Shown here: piece by piece, positions 35,728 through 46,829 of the stretch | Layout: each line of letters begins with the position of its first letter | Numbering within the stretch: position 1 is the stretch's first letter | Source: Candidula unifasciata | Taxonomy: Eukaryota > Mollusca > Gastropoda > Stylommatophora > Geomitridae | Assembly (NCBI GenBank): GCA_905116865.2 | Contig: CAJHNH020001155.1 | Coordinates: 62,001 to 126,000 of the forward strand | Direction: 5' to 3' | DNA: 64,000 nucleotides | The notes under the pieces: model-generated | Told to the model about the DNA's origin: nothing | Seen by the model: only the letters and a program-made list of their open reading frames with translations | Databases searched by the model: none | Position numbers and translations under genes: made by a program

Positions 35728-35956
35728 TAAATATATTAAGCCATGTTTCATAATTGTACTCAGATTAAACAAAAAAGATACAGTTATACACTATAAGTGA
35801 TTTGATATTCCCAGACAATAGCTGACCACAGTGTTACCTGGGACAGAATGAGTTAATGCATGTGAGATGATTCTATCATTTCATGTCTTTTAGATCCAAA
35901 ACTTGTTTTTTCTTTTCTGATTCAATTCTGTTTTCCTTTGTTTGAATTGTTTCTAG

Positions 35957-36263
35957 GCTACAGATAAGGATGATCCAAAAACAGATAACAGCCGAATAAA
36001 ATACTCCTTGCTGAACAACACTGCCTCACCACAGTCCAACTTTTCTATAGACCCAGATTCAGGAAAACTGACTCTGATATCACCATTAGATTATGAGTTA
36101 CTCAGTGGGCCTTTCATTTTGACAGTGCAAGCTGAAGACCAAGGAGCAATCCCCAATGTAGTTAATGTTTCAGTTAAAGTCATTGTCCAAGATGTAAATG
36201 ACAACCATCCTTTCTTTAAGAATAAAACCTACACAGCCAGCATATATGAAAATGTTACAGTTG
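35957..36263 (+). CDS. Cadherin exon B, block 2
   Basis: The acceptor is gtttctag and the donor GTTG|gtaagt. It begins in phase 0 and ends in phase 1. It encodes ATDKDDPKTDNSRIKYSLLN, SIDPDSGKLTLISPLDYELL, VQAEDQGAIPN, DVNDNHPFF and SIYENVTVG, a complete EC repeat minus its last strand. 307 nt. Confidence 0.94.
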
Positions 36264-37165
36264 GTAAGTACATATAGTTTATACTATTTATGACATGATG
36301 CATAAGATAATTTGTTAAATTTTTTGTTGTTTTCTGCTGTTGTTGCTGTTTGTGTTGTGTTCTTGTTGGTTGTTAATACCACCATACTGAATTCTTAATA
36401 CTTGACAAAATGAAGAATACAGGAATTTCGATGGCTTGAATTCATTCTGGTAAGAAAGCTGTGTTTCTTGTACATTTTGTATTCAAAAGGGGGTGGGGGG
36501 GGGGGGGGGGATTGGGGAGTAGTTGTATTATTGTATCTGTTAACAAAAGAGATGCAATATGTGTGCACTCTAACACAACAAACTTTTCCCCCAGTTATTT
36601 GATGAGATTTATTTCCACCAGACACTTTTCCCCTTCTCAGGAGGACATTCTATGGTTTGAGAATATCTTACCTGTCATAGAACAGGTTTCTTTTTTACTC
36701 ACTATGGTGGGGGTGTGGGTTTAAATCCCCTTCTGATACAAGGGAGAAACCAAGACAGCTGTCTTTTGATGCAAATGATGCAAAGAGCAGACAGTGTCCC
36801 TGGATACTCAGATACAGACTCGAGTTGGCTTTCGTAAGAAAGTGAGCTGCCTGAATATCCCTAGAAATGGGTAAAGGGAATTTAGATGCCTAGAGAACAC
36901 TTAAACAGAGCAGATTACCACTCCCGACAATTTCCCTTTCTGGTTATCAATTTAAGCCCCCATCTAGAACAGGTATTTTGATATACAGCTCTGAGCTAAC
37001 ACCATATACATATCTAGATATACAATTTATTCTTTAACTATGAATGAAAATTAACCATAGATACATTTTTAAAATTAAAGTCAATACTGATCATCTATTT
37101 ACTTTTTGAAATACAATTCTCAAACTAAATATATTTCATGAAAGATAAAAATTATAACCATTGAA
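36264..37165. other. Intron with G run, nothing recognised
   Basis: A G homopolymer lies at 36487-36511. The rest is AT-rich without exon or recognised repeat. Confidence 0.5.
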
Positions 37166-37802
37166 ACTGTCGTTGTGAGAGGGTTAGTGAGAAATAACAC
37201 AAACAATTACCACTTGGGGTTTCCAAGAGGATCATCTTTTTTGGAGAATGAGGTGAAACCTTGGATCTGTCTCAGACACCAAGACCAAGACCTTTCTCAG
37301 GGCACTTCCTTTATCACCTATGACCAGCCTGGCATTGGTTTGGAAGCTTGACTTGCCACAAGGAATCTGTCCTTGGCTTTTCAGCAGCTGGATGTAGTTA
37401 TATGACTTTTGGGTGAATTTGTCTATAATGCTAGGGCTATAGCCTGCGTGAAAGACAGAGTTAAAGTTGTCTTTTCAAAACTGCCTCTCCTCTGTCTACT
37501 GCTATAGCGGCCGGAAGTGAATGATGGCAGTCCGGTGTGATCTCAATTGGTAGCCAGGTTTTTGCAATGATGTTGCCGAACTTTCCATACGCGAAAGCGA
37601 TGGGCATCGACTGACAAATTAGACACAATGGGAATTTCCCAAACAGCAGCTGTAGACTTTAATTAGGATATCCCTCAATGTTGTCTCTGACGACAGTGAT
37701 GTCATTCTTGACATAGCCAAGAGGGAAAAATAAAAGGGTCAAAAAGGGGCCGTACATCAGTCAAGGTATCTTTTTCTACTTGAAGCGGTGTCTCACAACA
37801 TT
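37166..37802. mobile_element. Possible inverted-terminus element
   Basis: The segment begins near gttgtgagagg (37173) and ends near gtctcacaaca (37800), so 9-10 bp inverted ends enclose about 630 bp of non-coding sequence that is richer in GC than its flanks. I could not see a matching TSD. It could be another solo LTR or a MITE. Confidence 0.3.
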
Positions 37803-38799
37803 ACCATTTTTTTTTTTTTATTTCACAAGCGTAGCACATTAAAACAGGCCATACTAGTTCAGCTGCCATGCAACATACACATGTTATACATCACAGCGAC
37901 CATGGATTGGTGAGAAATAATGTTAGAATACAGTTATAACAAATAAAATACAAAATCAAATCAATCTGTACATTAGATCTTGTTTAGGAGAAACTTTTTG
38001 AGCATCATAACAGAGCACTATTATTTGGTAAAGAGAATTGACTTCTAAAACAATTAGTATCTTCACACACAGAAAAGTTTTTAAAAGCACACTCAATTTG
38101 CCTATAATGATATAGCTATGTTCCTAAATAAAAACAAGAACAGCACTAGAACTGACACTGACGAAATTCACCTTTTTCCACTAATATTTATTCTCTTTGC
38201 ACCAGCTGAATTTGTTATAGTTGTACACTTTGCACAAGGAAGATATTAGAGCTATCCTTCATCAAAGTTTGAAAATAAATGACTGAAACAAGTATACTTT
38301 ACAACTTTCTCTATCTAACTTCAGATAAACATGTTAAACACATGTTTTATTTAAATTTGAGACTTCTAAAGCCCTAAATCATACTGGCATGCATATTGAA
38401 GCCCACTCGGCGGCAATATTTATTTCAAATAAATACTTGGTCACTCAGTAAACCTCACAAGCATACTATATTCTAGACTTTTAACCACGTTTCCATATGA
38501 TCCTGATGGTTAATACACATGGTATCGAACACAAAGACGTGAAGAGGTAGTTTTAATTGTGCGGTTCACGTTTTTATACCGGTCTGTGGCAAATTGAAAA
38601 ACCTGTACACATCAGACATTGACTGGGTGGCTGGGTAGTAACCGTGTGATGCAGAGGGTAAAATATCTCCATGAAATGCCATGTTCTTCAATGTGCTATC
38701 TCACCGGCCTTTAATTCAGCTTCCTTAATCTTTTGTTTTAATTTGTAGTGTGTAAAAGTGAATAGAATCAGGTTTTTTTATTCTTATAGGAAGTAATCT
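37803..38799. other. Intron sequence, nothing recognised
   Basis: AT-rich sequence with one T run at 37808-37821. No exon or shared repeat. Confidence 0.5.
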
Positions 38800-39175
38800 G
38801 CTTGACTCTGGACATGTTGCTGATAAAGACTGTGCTTTCAGGATTATTTACCACACACTGAATAGACATTTGCTAAAAGTTATTGAGGTTATATAAGTAA
38901 AATTCTTCTCTCCTTTGTTACGTAAACAGAAAGATCACATGATCATTTTGAAGTTACCATGGTAATCATGCAATTGATTTTGAGTTTCCTGTGGATAGAT
39001 GCAACTTGACAGTGTGGTTTATGATTTCAGCAAGAAGAGGATTCATTTTGTGCTTCATTATATGTTGATTTAACTCTGGAGTAATTCACCTGACGAGATA
39101 CAGCAAAATATGTGAGGCAGTAAATTGTGCAATGATTTGTTTGTGTCCGCATTATTTAAACTCCTTAGTTGCCTT
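38800..39175 (+). mobile_element. Dispersed repeat family F copy
   Basis: Shares the tatgttgatttaactctgg, acctgacgagatacagcaaa and tttgtttgtgtccgcattat segments with copies at 1583, 24895 and 52430. No coding frame. Confidence 0.65.
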
Positions 39176-39353
39176 TTGTAGAAAGCTTGGTAGGCAATGG
39201 GCATATTCTTTTTCTGAATTTTTATAATTACCTTATTTTTTCACATCGATGTTGTGTAACAGTGGACATGATTGTGAGGTTTTTTTTTTTTTTTAAATCT
39301 TTCATCTGTTGTAACGTATTTGATTAATATAGAACTGGTTTACTATCCAACAG

Positions 39354-39625
39354 ATTTTCCTGTGGTAACTGTCAGTGCCACTGATAATGATCGGAACTCA
39401 TCAAACAATCAAGTGTCTTATTCTCTGGACACTCTCAGTGTGAAGACATTCTTTATTCAACAAAATGGAACCATTACAGTGAAAGAGAGACTGGACAGAG
39501 AAAAAACTTCTGATTATACAATTATTGTCACAGCCACAGATAATGGACAGCCAGCTTTGACTTCCACAGCTTCAGTAAATGTGATGGTGCTTGATGTGAA
39601 TGATGCACCACCAACATTTTCTTGG
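39354..39625 (+). CDS. Cadherin exon C, block 2
   Basis: The acceptor is tatccaacag and the donor TGG|gtatga. Two bases complete the codon from exon B. It encodes DFPVVTVSATDNDRNSSNNQ, VSYSL, NGTITVKERLDREKTSDY, VTATDNGQPAL and DVNDAPPTFSW. 272 nt and ends in phase 0, as in block 1. Confidence 0.94.
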
Positions 39626-39949
39626 GTATGAAACCTCCTTCTCTGTCTACTTCTTCTTCTCTTTCGTATTTTCCTCCTCCTAAATCCATACCATAGAGGC
39701 CTCTATGAAGGGTTGAGTGAGACTGGCAAACTGATCAAAAATAAAACTGTTAGGTTCAAAATCCAACCAATAATGAACAAGTTTAGAAAGGGCCAAGTGT
39801 GAGTTGGTTGAGAGTCCTATCAGTTGGCAACTCCAGCTTCTCACTCCATGTCCATCCTCTGTATATTTTTCGTCTGTCTCTATCTCTCATCTTCATGTTA
39901 TCTTTGGGTCTTCCCTCTCCTTATCCTTTTTTTGCCTAATGGGTTCCGA
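39626..39949. other. Intron sequence, nothing recognised
   Basis: CT-rich in parts. No exon or repeat family seen. Confidence 0.45.
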
Positions 39950-39954
39950 GGCAT

Positions 39955-40180
39955 GGACTATCTACTTATTCTATTATCATGGATTACCAGGGGATCTGGC
40001 CAAAGCTCAACGCTCAGGGGAAGGGTTAGACGAATATACAGTCAGACAGTTACTGGTGCCATTGGAATCATAACTCTTTGCTCCTGAAGATGGAAATGGA
40101 GCGCTTGGGAGGAAGGGGGGGGGGGGGGGGATCCTGTCCTATGATATTGATTTTTAATGCAATATTCAACTATTAGCAGG
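39955..40180 (+). mobile_element. LINE family D 3' fragment
   Basis: Sense fragment with the landmarks ggggatctggccaaagctca, acagtcagacagttactggt and tgatattgatttttaatgca. A G run at 40117-40132 has expanded inside it. Confidence 0.75.
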
Positions 40181-41640
40181 GTTGTTTTTCTCATCAAGCA
40201 TGTTTAACCACTGTCAGCAGTCTCCAGTTATGTTTGTGGTCAGGTTTATTTGCGCCACTAGCATGGCTACCATTGTGGTAGGTGAGCCAGCTTTATAGCT
40301 TTATGTTTCTATCCTAATAGATGGACCCCTCCCTCTTGTCTGTGACCCAGTGTGTTCCTCGAATCATTATCTTCCTGATGTTTCTCCTCATGGGTCATCC
40401 TCCGTCCGGTTCATTGTCCTTATTAATTTGCCTTTGTGTAATCTAGTGTGTTCCTGAATCTATTTCCTCCTAGTTTGGTGTATCTTATAATAGACCGACC
40501 CAGTTTGCAACTATTCCTTACATAATGTCTTTTCAGACCAACATTTACAGTTTTAGAATTTTGAGTATTTTACGTTACCAAAGGTACTGAAACAGTTTTT
40601 AGGTTTAGATAGATCTGAAATTGTGTAAATAATTTGCATATGATCATAGCAATCTTAGAGATGTCATCCTTAGTCTTAGTCAAGGTTTAAACATCACTGC
40701 AATAGGGTTTCCTCACACTTGCTCCATTCCTGTGGCAGTGCACAAATATGTGCAGGCAGCAAATGCACATTTCAGTTGCTAGAAGTACACACGTAAAATA
40801 CTACACAGGATTTTCCACCAGATCACACTTAAACCTGCTACAGGCCATATTGAATACCACAACACAACCGCTGCACAAATGAAAGGTATTCAGCAGAAAA
40901 AAACACAGGGCTGCACCAAGCAAGCTCAGGCAGCAAAACTGTAGAGTACCATCCATATGTGAAAACTGCATCAGCCAAGTGCTGTCGGAGGCAAAAACAA
41001 CCCTGAAGTTTAAGATTCTGCTATGCCTCTGCTATTTTAGGCCAGCAATTCCTGTAATTGTAGTGGGTTAGGCATATGATAGTGATGTGGATAAAATGGT
41101 TGATGATGCCCAACTATGATTCTAGATGTTATTTGCCATAGTGCTGTCCGGTTGTGGTGGTTTGGAATGGTGGATGGGGTCTGGTGTGTGCAAGTAACAG
41201 ATACCTGGAACACTGAACTTAAGTGCTCTCTAAAGATTGCTGTAGGGGGAGGGGGTTCCGGGTTGATGTGAATGGAATTTTCATGCTTTTGAACTCAAGT
41301 GCTCAGTGATGAAGATTTTTGTTGTTGTAGGGAGGAGAAGTGCACATTGGTAACATAGGTAGACCTCACGTGCCAACAAATTAAAATGTTGTCAGAGAAT
41401 ATTTGTTGTTAAAGGGATGTGGGGAGGGGGGGGAGGTGTTAAGGGTTGAACTCATAGTGTGATTTGAAGATTGTTGGAGGTGGAAATAAAATAAAAATAA
41501 AAGACTTCTGGCAATGGAAATGTTGTCTTTGAGAAGAGTGCAAAGAACATCACTGAATGACAAAAATAACAAATAAGATCAGATGAAAATTATAAACTGG
41601 TTAGAGAAATTATCCATTGACAATGCTTGTGGGCATGTTA
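40181..41640. other. Long intron stretch, no exon seen
   Basis: Contains a G-rich patch at 41409-41437. No cadherin motif, no matches to families in the window. Confidence 0.45.
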
Positions 41641-41654
41641 CAAGAACAAATGCA

Positions 41655-42060
41655 CTGGCAATCTCTTGTCTTGTCTTGTCCACAATTGCCTCACAGCGTA
41701 GTGGGGAGTCGCAGTTTTCTATCCTGGGCCTGGTGTGTTGCACGTGTTGTTGTTAGTCCGTGTTGCCTCAGGATCTCTGATATATTATCTATCCATTGTA
41801 CTCTCGGTCTGCCTCTTGCTCTAGGGCAGTAGTGCTGTTGCATGCTCGTAGAGGCAGTTGGTCGGTTTGCATTCGCATCAAGTGGCCAAACCACTCTATT
41901 TGTTGCTTCTTTATGTATTGCAGGCATGGTGTGGTTCCTACAATTGCTCTAATGTTCTCGTTTCGAACTCTGTCTCTCCTTGTGACATTGGCAGCTTTAA
42001 GTAAGCATCTCATTTTGTAAGCACTGGCAATATTGATTGAAAAAGAGAAAGGGGAAGGCA
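41655..42060 (-). mobile_element. RTE/CR1-like LINE 3' relic
   Basis: Antisense frames encode VTRRDRVRNENIRAIVG, QQIEWFGHLMRM and RARGRPRVQWIDNISEILRQ, the same order as the C-terminus of the LINE at 12616-12939. The left end has a CTTGT-type short tail. A frameshift separates the two frames. Confidence 0.75.
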
Positions 42061-42269
42061 CAGAGATAAATTCCTTGATGACTTGGCCATGTGGTCACTG
42101 CCTTGATCCATTATTCCTTTGATTGTGCGGATCGCCTAGGCTTATTGATGTGGCACACAATGATGATGATCTGATATTGAGGGGGAACAAGTGGACAGTA
42201 TCATTACTGAGGCAATATCATTGTGCTGCTTTGTCAAGGTGTACTGATTTTTTTTTTCTGGTTGTCTTC

Positions 42270-42495
42270 CTTAGTCGGCTCTGTGGCTAAGTCGATGCGA
42301 ACTCTTCGTAATGCCGGGTTCAATCCCAGCTGCGGGCCATGCGCCTTGCGTTGGTTTCGACAGTGGTATCAAGAAAGCCGACCGTCCAGAAAGCAATGGC
42401 AAACTACTGGACATAAATTTGACTAGATAAACGACACAACAGCCAGGGGCTGTTAGGGTTGGTTCTGCAACATCCTGTAAAGAATAGGCAACTGA
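42270..42495 (+). mobile_element. SINE family B copy, best-preserved
   Basis: A tRNA-like head has ctctgtggctaagtcgatgc as A-box region and cgggttcaatcccagc as B-box region. The body follows with gcaatggcaaactactggac and the tail ggttggttctgcaacatcct. It is a transposon and not a tRNA gene, since the sequence does not fold into a full cloverleaf by eye. Confidence 0.82.
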
Positions 42496-42514
42496 CCTGT
42501 CTTCATTAGTCTTT

Positions 42515-42799
42515 CTAATCAGCTGTACACACATGCCGTCATTGTAACTGACTCCCTTTGGGAGTGAGTGATCAGTGCCGAGGCAAACATAGATCATTAC
42601 GGTCTGGGGAGAATGGCACTGTGAGGAGTTACAAGGGGATTCGGCTGATGCTCGACACTCAGGGGAAAGGCAAGACTGATATACAATCAGACAGTTACTG
42701 GTACCATTGGAATTGTAACTCTTCGCATGCTGCTTAAGATAGAGAGGGAGCGCTAATGAGGGTGTCCAGAGTGCCGTGATGTCGATTCTTAATTCAACA
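42515..42799 (+). mobile_element. Internally deleted LINE family D copy with 13 bp TSD
   Basis: Flanked by ttcattagtcttt at 42502-42514 and 42800-42812. Compared with 45700-46138 it joins the RNase H region (gtcattgtaactgactc) to the 3' end with the middle removed, so it is a compact non-coding derivative. Confidence 0.8.
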
Positions 42800-42944
42800 T
42801 TCATTAGTCTTTATATAGTCAATAGTTTCTAGCACTGTCCATGATTTATTTCCTCTTCTTTATTCCAAGGATTTCCATTTATGGTGCATTCTAAAATATT
42901 TAACTCACTAAATAAGAATTGTAAATAAATGAATCACTTCACCG

Positions 42945-43130
42945 ATTCTCTTTTTCTTATTCTCATTCACTGGCTGTAAACTCTGGCAGTAAGTTCTGGT
43001 GGTTCATCCATATCTAGGATTTGGCCTTTTTCCAGAACTTGAGTTTTGAATGCACATCCATTTGACAAGTGTGGCTTATTTGTGTGCCTCACAGGCAGAT
43101 ACACTCTCTTTAGAGAAACCTTCACTGATA
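42945..43130 (-). mobile_element. Family C fragment
   Basis: Antisense family C sequence with the landmarks cattcactggctgtaaactc and cctcacaggcagatacactc. It is truncated and lies 80 bp before exon D of block 2. Confidence 0.6.
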
Positions 43131-43207
43131 AGATGCAATTAAAAATGCCAGGCATTAAATAAATGGTTTGTGTCTTTTAACAAATTATATTTCTCTATTA
43201 TTGACAG

Positions 43208-43369
43208 GATTCTAAGTCTGTTACTAGACAAGAAAATACTAATGATGTCATTGCACAAAACATTGCAACAGATCCAGACAAAAACTCCAGCTTGTATTAT
43301 TCAATCCTGTGGTCTGAAAGTACAGGGATGGATGGAAATGGACGCTTCATGTCTGGAGACTCATTACAG
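43208..43369 (+). CDS. Cadherin exon D, block 2 (possible GC donor)
   Basis: The acceptor is ttattgacag. The exon starts in phase 0 after exon C. It encodes DSKSVTRQENTNDVIAQNIA, TDPDKN, SLYYSILWSESTGMDGNG and SGDSLQ. It ends at CAG|gcatgt, so the donor would be GC rather than GT, since no GT fits the alignment to exon D of block 1. In block 1 the same region is split after DPDKN-like residues. No exon E follows in the next 2.9 kb. Confidence 0.8.
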
Positions 43370-43539
43370 GCATGTTTTTTTTTTTAGCACATTTGGCTCT
43401 TTGAGTAACAGCCAGCAGTTATTTTGATTCTTTTTATCTGGAGAAATTCTAACACAAAAAGTTGTGTGTGATGTGTCTGTTAAAGTTAAAATATTTACGA
43501 TATGGGACAGAGTTGATACAAATTCATTTTAAATAGCCA

Positions 43540-43919
43540 AAAAATGTCTTGACACCTTGGAAATGTGGTTTTACAAAAGAAGTCTTAGAATTTCTTGGAC
43601 AGCCAAAAAAGGGTTACCCTGAATTTTTTAAAGAGGCGATGACTCAAAGACAACTTATCACAAACATCAGAAAGAGTCAGTCATCATTTGTTTTATTCAT
43701 ATTATTAGAAGAAAGAAACTGAAACCTGTTGTGACCAATGGAAAGATCTGTGGAAGGTGCAAGGGGAGGGATAGAACAAAGGAAGACTATATAAGAAGAT
43801 TCTTGAGATTCTTGACAGCCTGTGTCATGGTAAGGACGGGTATCAACACAGGAACTGATACATGCTGTTGATTGCTGTTTGGTAAGGGGCCTGATCATCC
43901 ATCAAGTCAGCAACGTACT

Positions 43920-43950
<31 letters not shown>

Positions 43951-43960
43951 AGGAACTTAA
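43540..43960 (+). mobile_element. Sense LINE 3'-end relic and GAT repeat
   Basis: The segment with gtcagcaacgtacttgatga and a GAT run (43919-43951) resembles the 3' end of a GAT-tailed LINE. Decayed related sequence, in part inverted, appears at 16500-16570 and 56000-56250. No intact frame. Confidence 0.5.
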
Positions 43961-44289
43961 CTAATGAATAGTATATCATGATTTAAAGTAGCAACTGTCT
44001 GTGAGAGAAAAAAGAGTCAGAAATTGTGCGCTGTCCTTGGACCCTTCAAGGGATGCTTGGTAAATTGTTTGGTACAGAAAGAGTTAAGAGGTTTATTCTT
44101 TGTACATTATTTTGGAGAGCAGGCAGGAGGATGAAGAACATACATAAATTTCCTGAGTGCTGTGACAGCAGTAATTATCTCAACACTTGCATAGTAAGAT
44201 TCAGGGCCAAACTGTTATTATGTAAATGAGATGCCAGTACTGCAACAACAACAAAAAAAGCCTTGGTAAAGCTACACCACAAATAATAA

Positions 44290-44720
44290 TCGCTTGAGCT
44301 TCTTCTTCTTTCTTTTCTTCTTCTTCTTCTTCTTCTTCTTCTTCTTCTTCTTCTTCTTCTTCTTCTTCTTCTTCTTCTTCTTCTTCTTCTTCTTCTTCTT
44401 CTTCTTCTTCTCCTTCTTCTTCTTCTTCTTCTTTTTCTTTATATTCATCAGCTATAAACTGTAGTCAAAATTTCTTGTTCTTTATCCACTTCTGCACTTT
44501 AGACTTGTTCTGGAACTTAAGTTTTACATGCCAATTTTTTTTACAGATCTGGCTTATCTGTTTGTAAGCAGACTGCTGGTTCCTCACCTCTCAGGCAGAA
44601 ACACTCTAAATTCAAAGGAAATTCACCTAGTCAGTTTTTACAACATGCATGTTTCAGTGGCATTGGGGCTGTTCTTCTTAACCCCATAATGGGGCCCCAG
44701 AGTCCACACGGGAAGCTTAA
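44290..44720 (-). mobile_element. Family C copy with long CTT tail (left arm of inverted pair)
   Basis: A CTT array of about 120 bp (44311-44432) is the antisense GAA tail. It is followed by the family C body up to ccacacgggaagctt. It is inverted relative to 45015-45312, so the two form arms of about 280 bp. Confidence 0.8.
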
Positions 44721-44737
44721 ACATGCTGGTAATTAAC

Positions 44738-44756
44738 CCCCCCCCCCCCCCCCCCC
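44738..44756. repeat. C homopolymer
   Basis: A run of about 19 C in the spacer between the two inverted family C copies. Length in assembly is unreliable. Confidence 0.9.
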
Positions 44757-45014
44757 AAAAAAGAACTTGATACTTATCTGGTAATAAATTTGTAAGATCA
44801 GTTTCAGAGCTGTTCTGAAAAAGAAAACAGTAAAGAACTAAGTTTCCACGCCTCAAGGTGTATTGGGCATATCAAGATTGCCCCATTTTTTGTGTGCTTT
44901 GTATATGAAGGTTTCCTGGCTGTTGTAAGCATTAGTGGAGCCCTAATTGTAACTCCTTTTTAGGTTGAATGGGGGATCTGGGATCTGCTTTTCTGTTCAT
45001 TGCAGGTTATTAAT

Positions 45015-45312
45015 ACTGTACTTCCCTATGTGGGTTTCGGGGCCCTGTTATAGGGAAAACAAGAATAGACCAACTGCCTACCCAAAAAGCATGTCGCAAG
45101 AGTCGACTAATTGGGAGCTTCCTTTGAAGTCAGAGTACATCTGTCTGAGAGGCAAGGAACCAGCAGTCTGCATACAAATTAGTCAGATCTGTAAAACAGA
45201 TGCACACACAACACTTAAGTTCTGCAACAAGACTGCAGTCTAAAAGTGGATGAACAAGCAGAACTTTCCGTGAGAGTTTACAGCTGGTGAACGCAAAGAA
45301 GAAGAAGAATAT
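45015..45312 (+). mobile_element. Family C copy (right arm of inverted pair)
   Basis: Sense copy ending in gaagaagaagaa at 45298-45310. It contains gagaggcaaggaaccagcag and acagctggtgaacgcaaag, reverse complements of blocks in the left arm. Confidence 0.8.
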
Positions 45313-45477
45313 TGTACAATATGCACATTTTTAATTAAGCTTTTCTTCTTGGTCAACCAAGCCTAACATATGTACCAGAAAATTGTTGTGGCAAGTAAAG
45401 GAAGCTTTGATATTGACAACACCACCCATTAGGCATCAAATAGTCTATATATAAATTGTGATGCTTTACATATATAT

Positions 45478-46138
45478 ATATCCGAAGTTCAACAAATGAT
45501 TCATGGAATTCCCGCCCAGGTGATGTGATTGTCTATACAGATGGCTCTAGGTTGAGGGGCACACGAAGTGCATAGGGGTTCATAGCAAAGGTTAATGGAC
45601 GTCGCTTGGTGCAACAAAGCCTGCCATATGATAGATATCACAATGTCTAGTTTGAGAATGGGGGTCACTGCTGCCTTTCACTGGCTTGTGAATCAGCTGT
45701 ACACACATGCTGTTATTGTAACTGACTCACAGGACATGTTGAGAACAGTGGAGACAGGCATGCTCCATGCAGAGTGGCAAATATCACTTGAAAGGTCCCG
45801 GGTAGTTAGCATTCTTTGGATATTGTCTTCAGACTATGCCGGTGTGTTGGGAAATGAGCAGGCAGATAGACTGGCCAGTTCTGCATCACTTGGAGATGAG
45901 CTGATGTATGTATCGAGGCACAGTTAGATCATTACGGTCTAAGGCGAATGGCACCCGAGCAGTTTCAAGGGCATCTCGCCGACGCATCGACACTCAGGGG
46001 AAAGGCCAGACGGATATACAAGCAGACAGTTACTGGTACCATAAGAATTTTAACTCTTCACTTGCTACTGAAGATGGGGACGAAGCATCTATGGGGGTGT
46101 CCCGAGTGCTGTGATGTTGATACCTAATTCAACATTCA
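45478..46138 (+). mobile_element. LINE family D copy with 10 bp TSD
   Basis: Flanked by acatatatat at 45468-45477 and 46139-46148. The + strand encodes RNase H residues FHWLVNQLYTHAVIVTDSQD and YAGVLGNEQADRLASSASLG (45595-45927), which carry two of the catalytic Asp positions. Sense orientation, 661 bp, 5'-truncated, with frameshifts. Confidence 0.87.
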
Positions 46139-46270
46139 ACATATATATTCAGTACACCTGGGGACATTGAAACAAGTCTTATTTTAATATTCTGCAATGC
46201 TGCCCAATGTTTTGCAATTACATCCCATAATGTCATTTATTTTTATTCTAATTTACAATTTCTGGTACAG

Positions 46271-46422
46271 CAATGTTGACTGTCATTATCGAGGATGAAG
46301 ACGACAATTTTCCTACCTTTAATGGTGATGATTTGATGGCAACGATCCAGGAAAACATGCCACCGGGAAGTGAGATAAAGATGATTAATATCTCAGCTTT
46401 AATCGTCACTGATGCTGATGTG
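46271..46422 (+). CDS. Cadherin exon F, block 2
   Basis: The acceptor is ttctggtacag and the donor GTG|gtcagt. It begins with two bases of a codon (phase 1), as in block 1. It encodes MLTVIIEDEDDNFPTFNGDD, then MATIQENMPPGSEIKM and LIVTDADV. The linker is DEDDNFP in place of DxNDNxP, so one Asn ligand is changed. 152 nt. Confidence 0.88.
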
Positions 46423-46572
46423 GTCAGTATTTTTATTACTGAAGCACTAAATTATAAATGTTATTTATTATTTAAACATTCTCATTCAGTAAAAAATAAC
46501 TGATTGTGAGCCATGGTGACATAGTGATCAGGAAATTTTTTTTTTAAACCTCCTTGGTTTTACATAACACAA

Positions 46573-46745
46573 ATTCAAGAGTCATCATCATCATGTAGTA
46601 GGTCATTTGCAGAACGTCACTCTCATCACGGTCTGCCTGAAAGAAAGTCGGTCACTCGCCAGCTCTCCCGCCTCATGCACTTTCATACTCAAGGGGTCAC
46701 TTATATCCTGTGCCCATCTTCGTGTTGGTCGGCCCCTGCCCGTCC
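46573..46745 (-). mobile_element. LINE 3'-end family G copy with ATC tail
   Basis: Nearly the same sequence as 30512-30740: catcatcatcatgtag tail, gaacgtcactctcatcacgg, and gtgttggtcggcccctgccc. Antisense and 5'-truncated. Confidence 0.75.
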
Positions 46746-46829
46746 TTACTTTTCAGTTTTCGTCCAATATTTCTGGAATCTTTCTGGCAAGGCTCAAAAA
46801 GTCTTAAGGACTGGGAAAAAGTCCCCAGA

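Noticed and set aside
42271..42804. Longest minus-strand frame in its region, 177 codons
   Set aside because: It runs antisense across SINE family B and a LINE family D fragment and has no protein-like motif.
44638..44856. Minus-strand frame with a glycine run
   Set aside because: The glycine run is the C homopolymer at 44738-44756, inside transposon debris.
45390..45440. Possible missing cadherin exon E of block 2 (reads GSFDIDNTT)
   Set aside because: A stop follows after one residue, there is no suitable donor, and the similarity is only a few residues.
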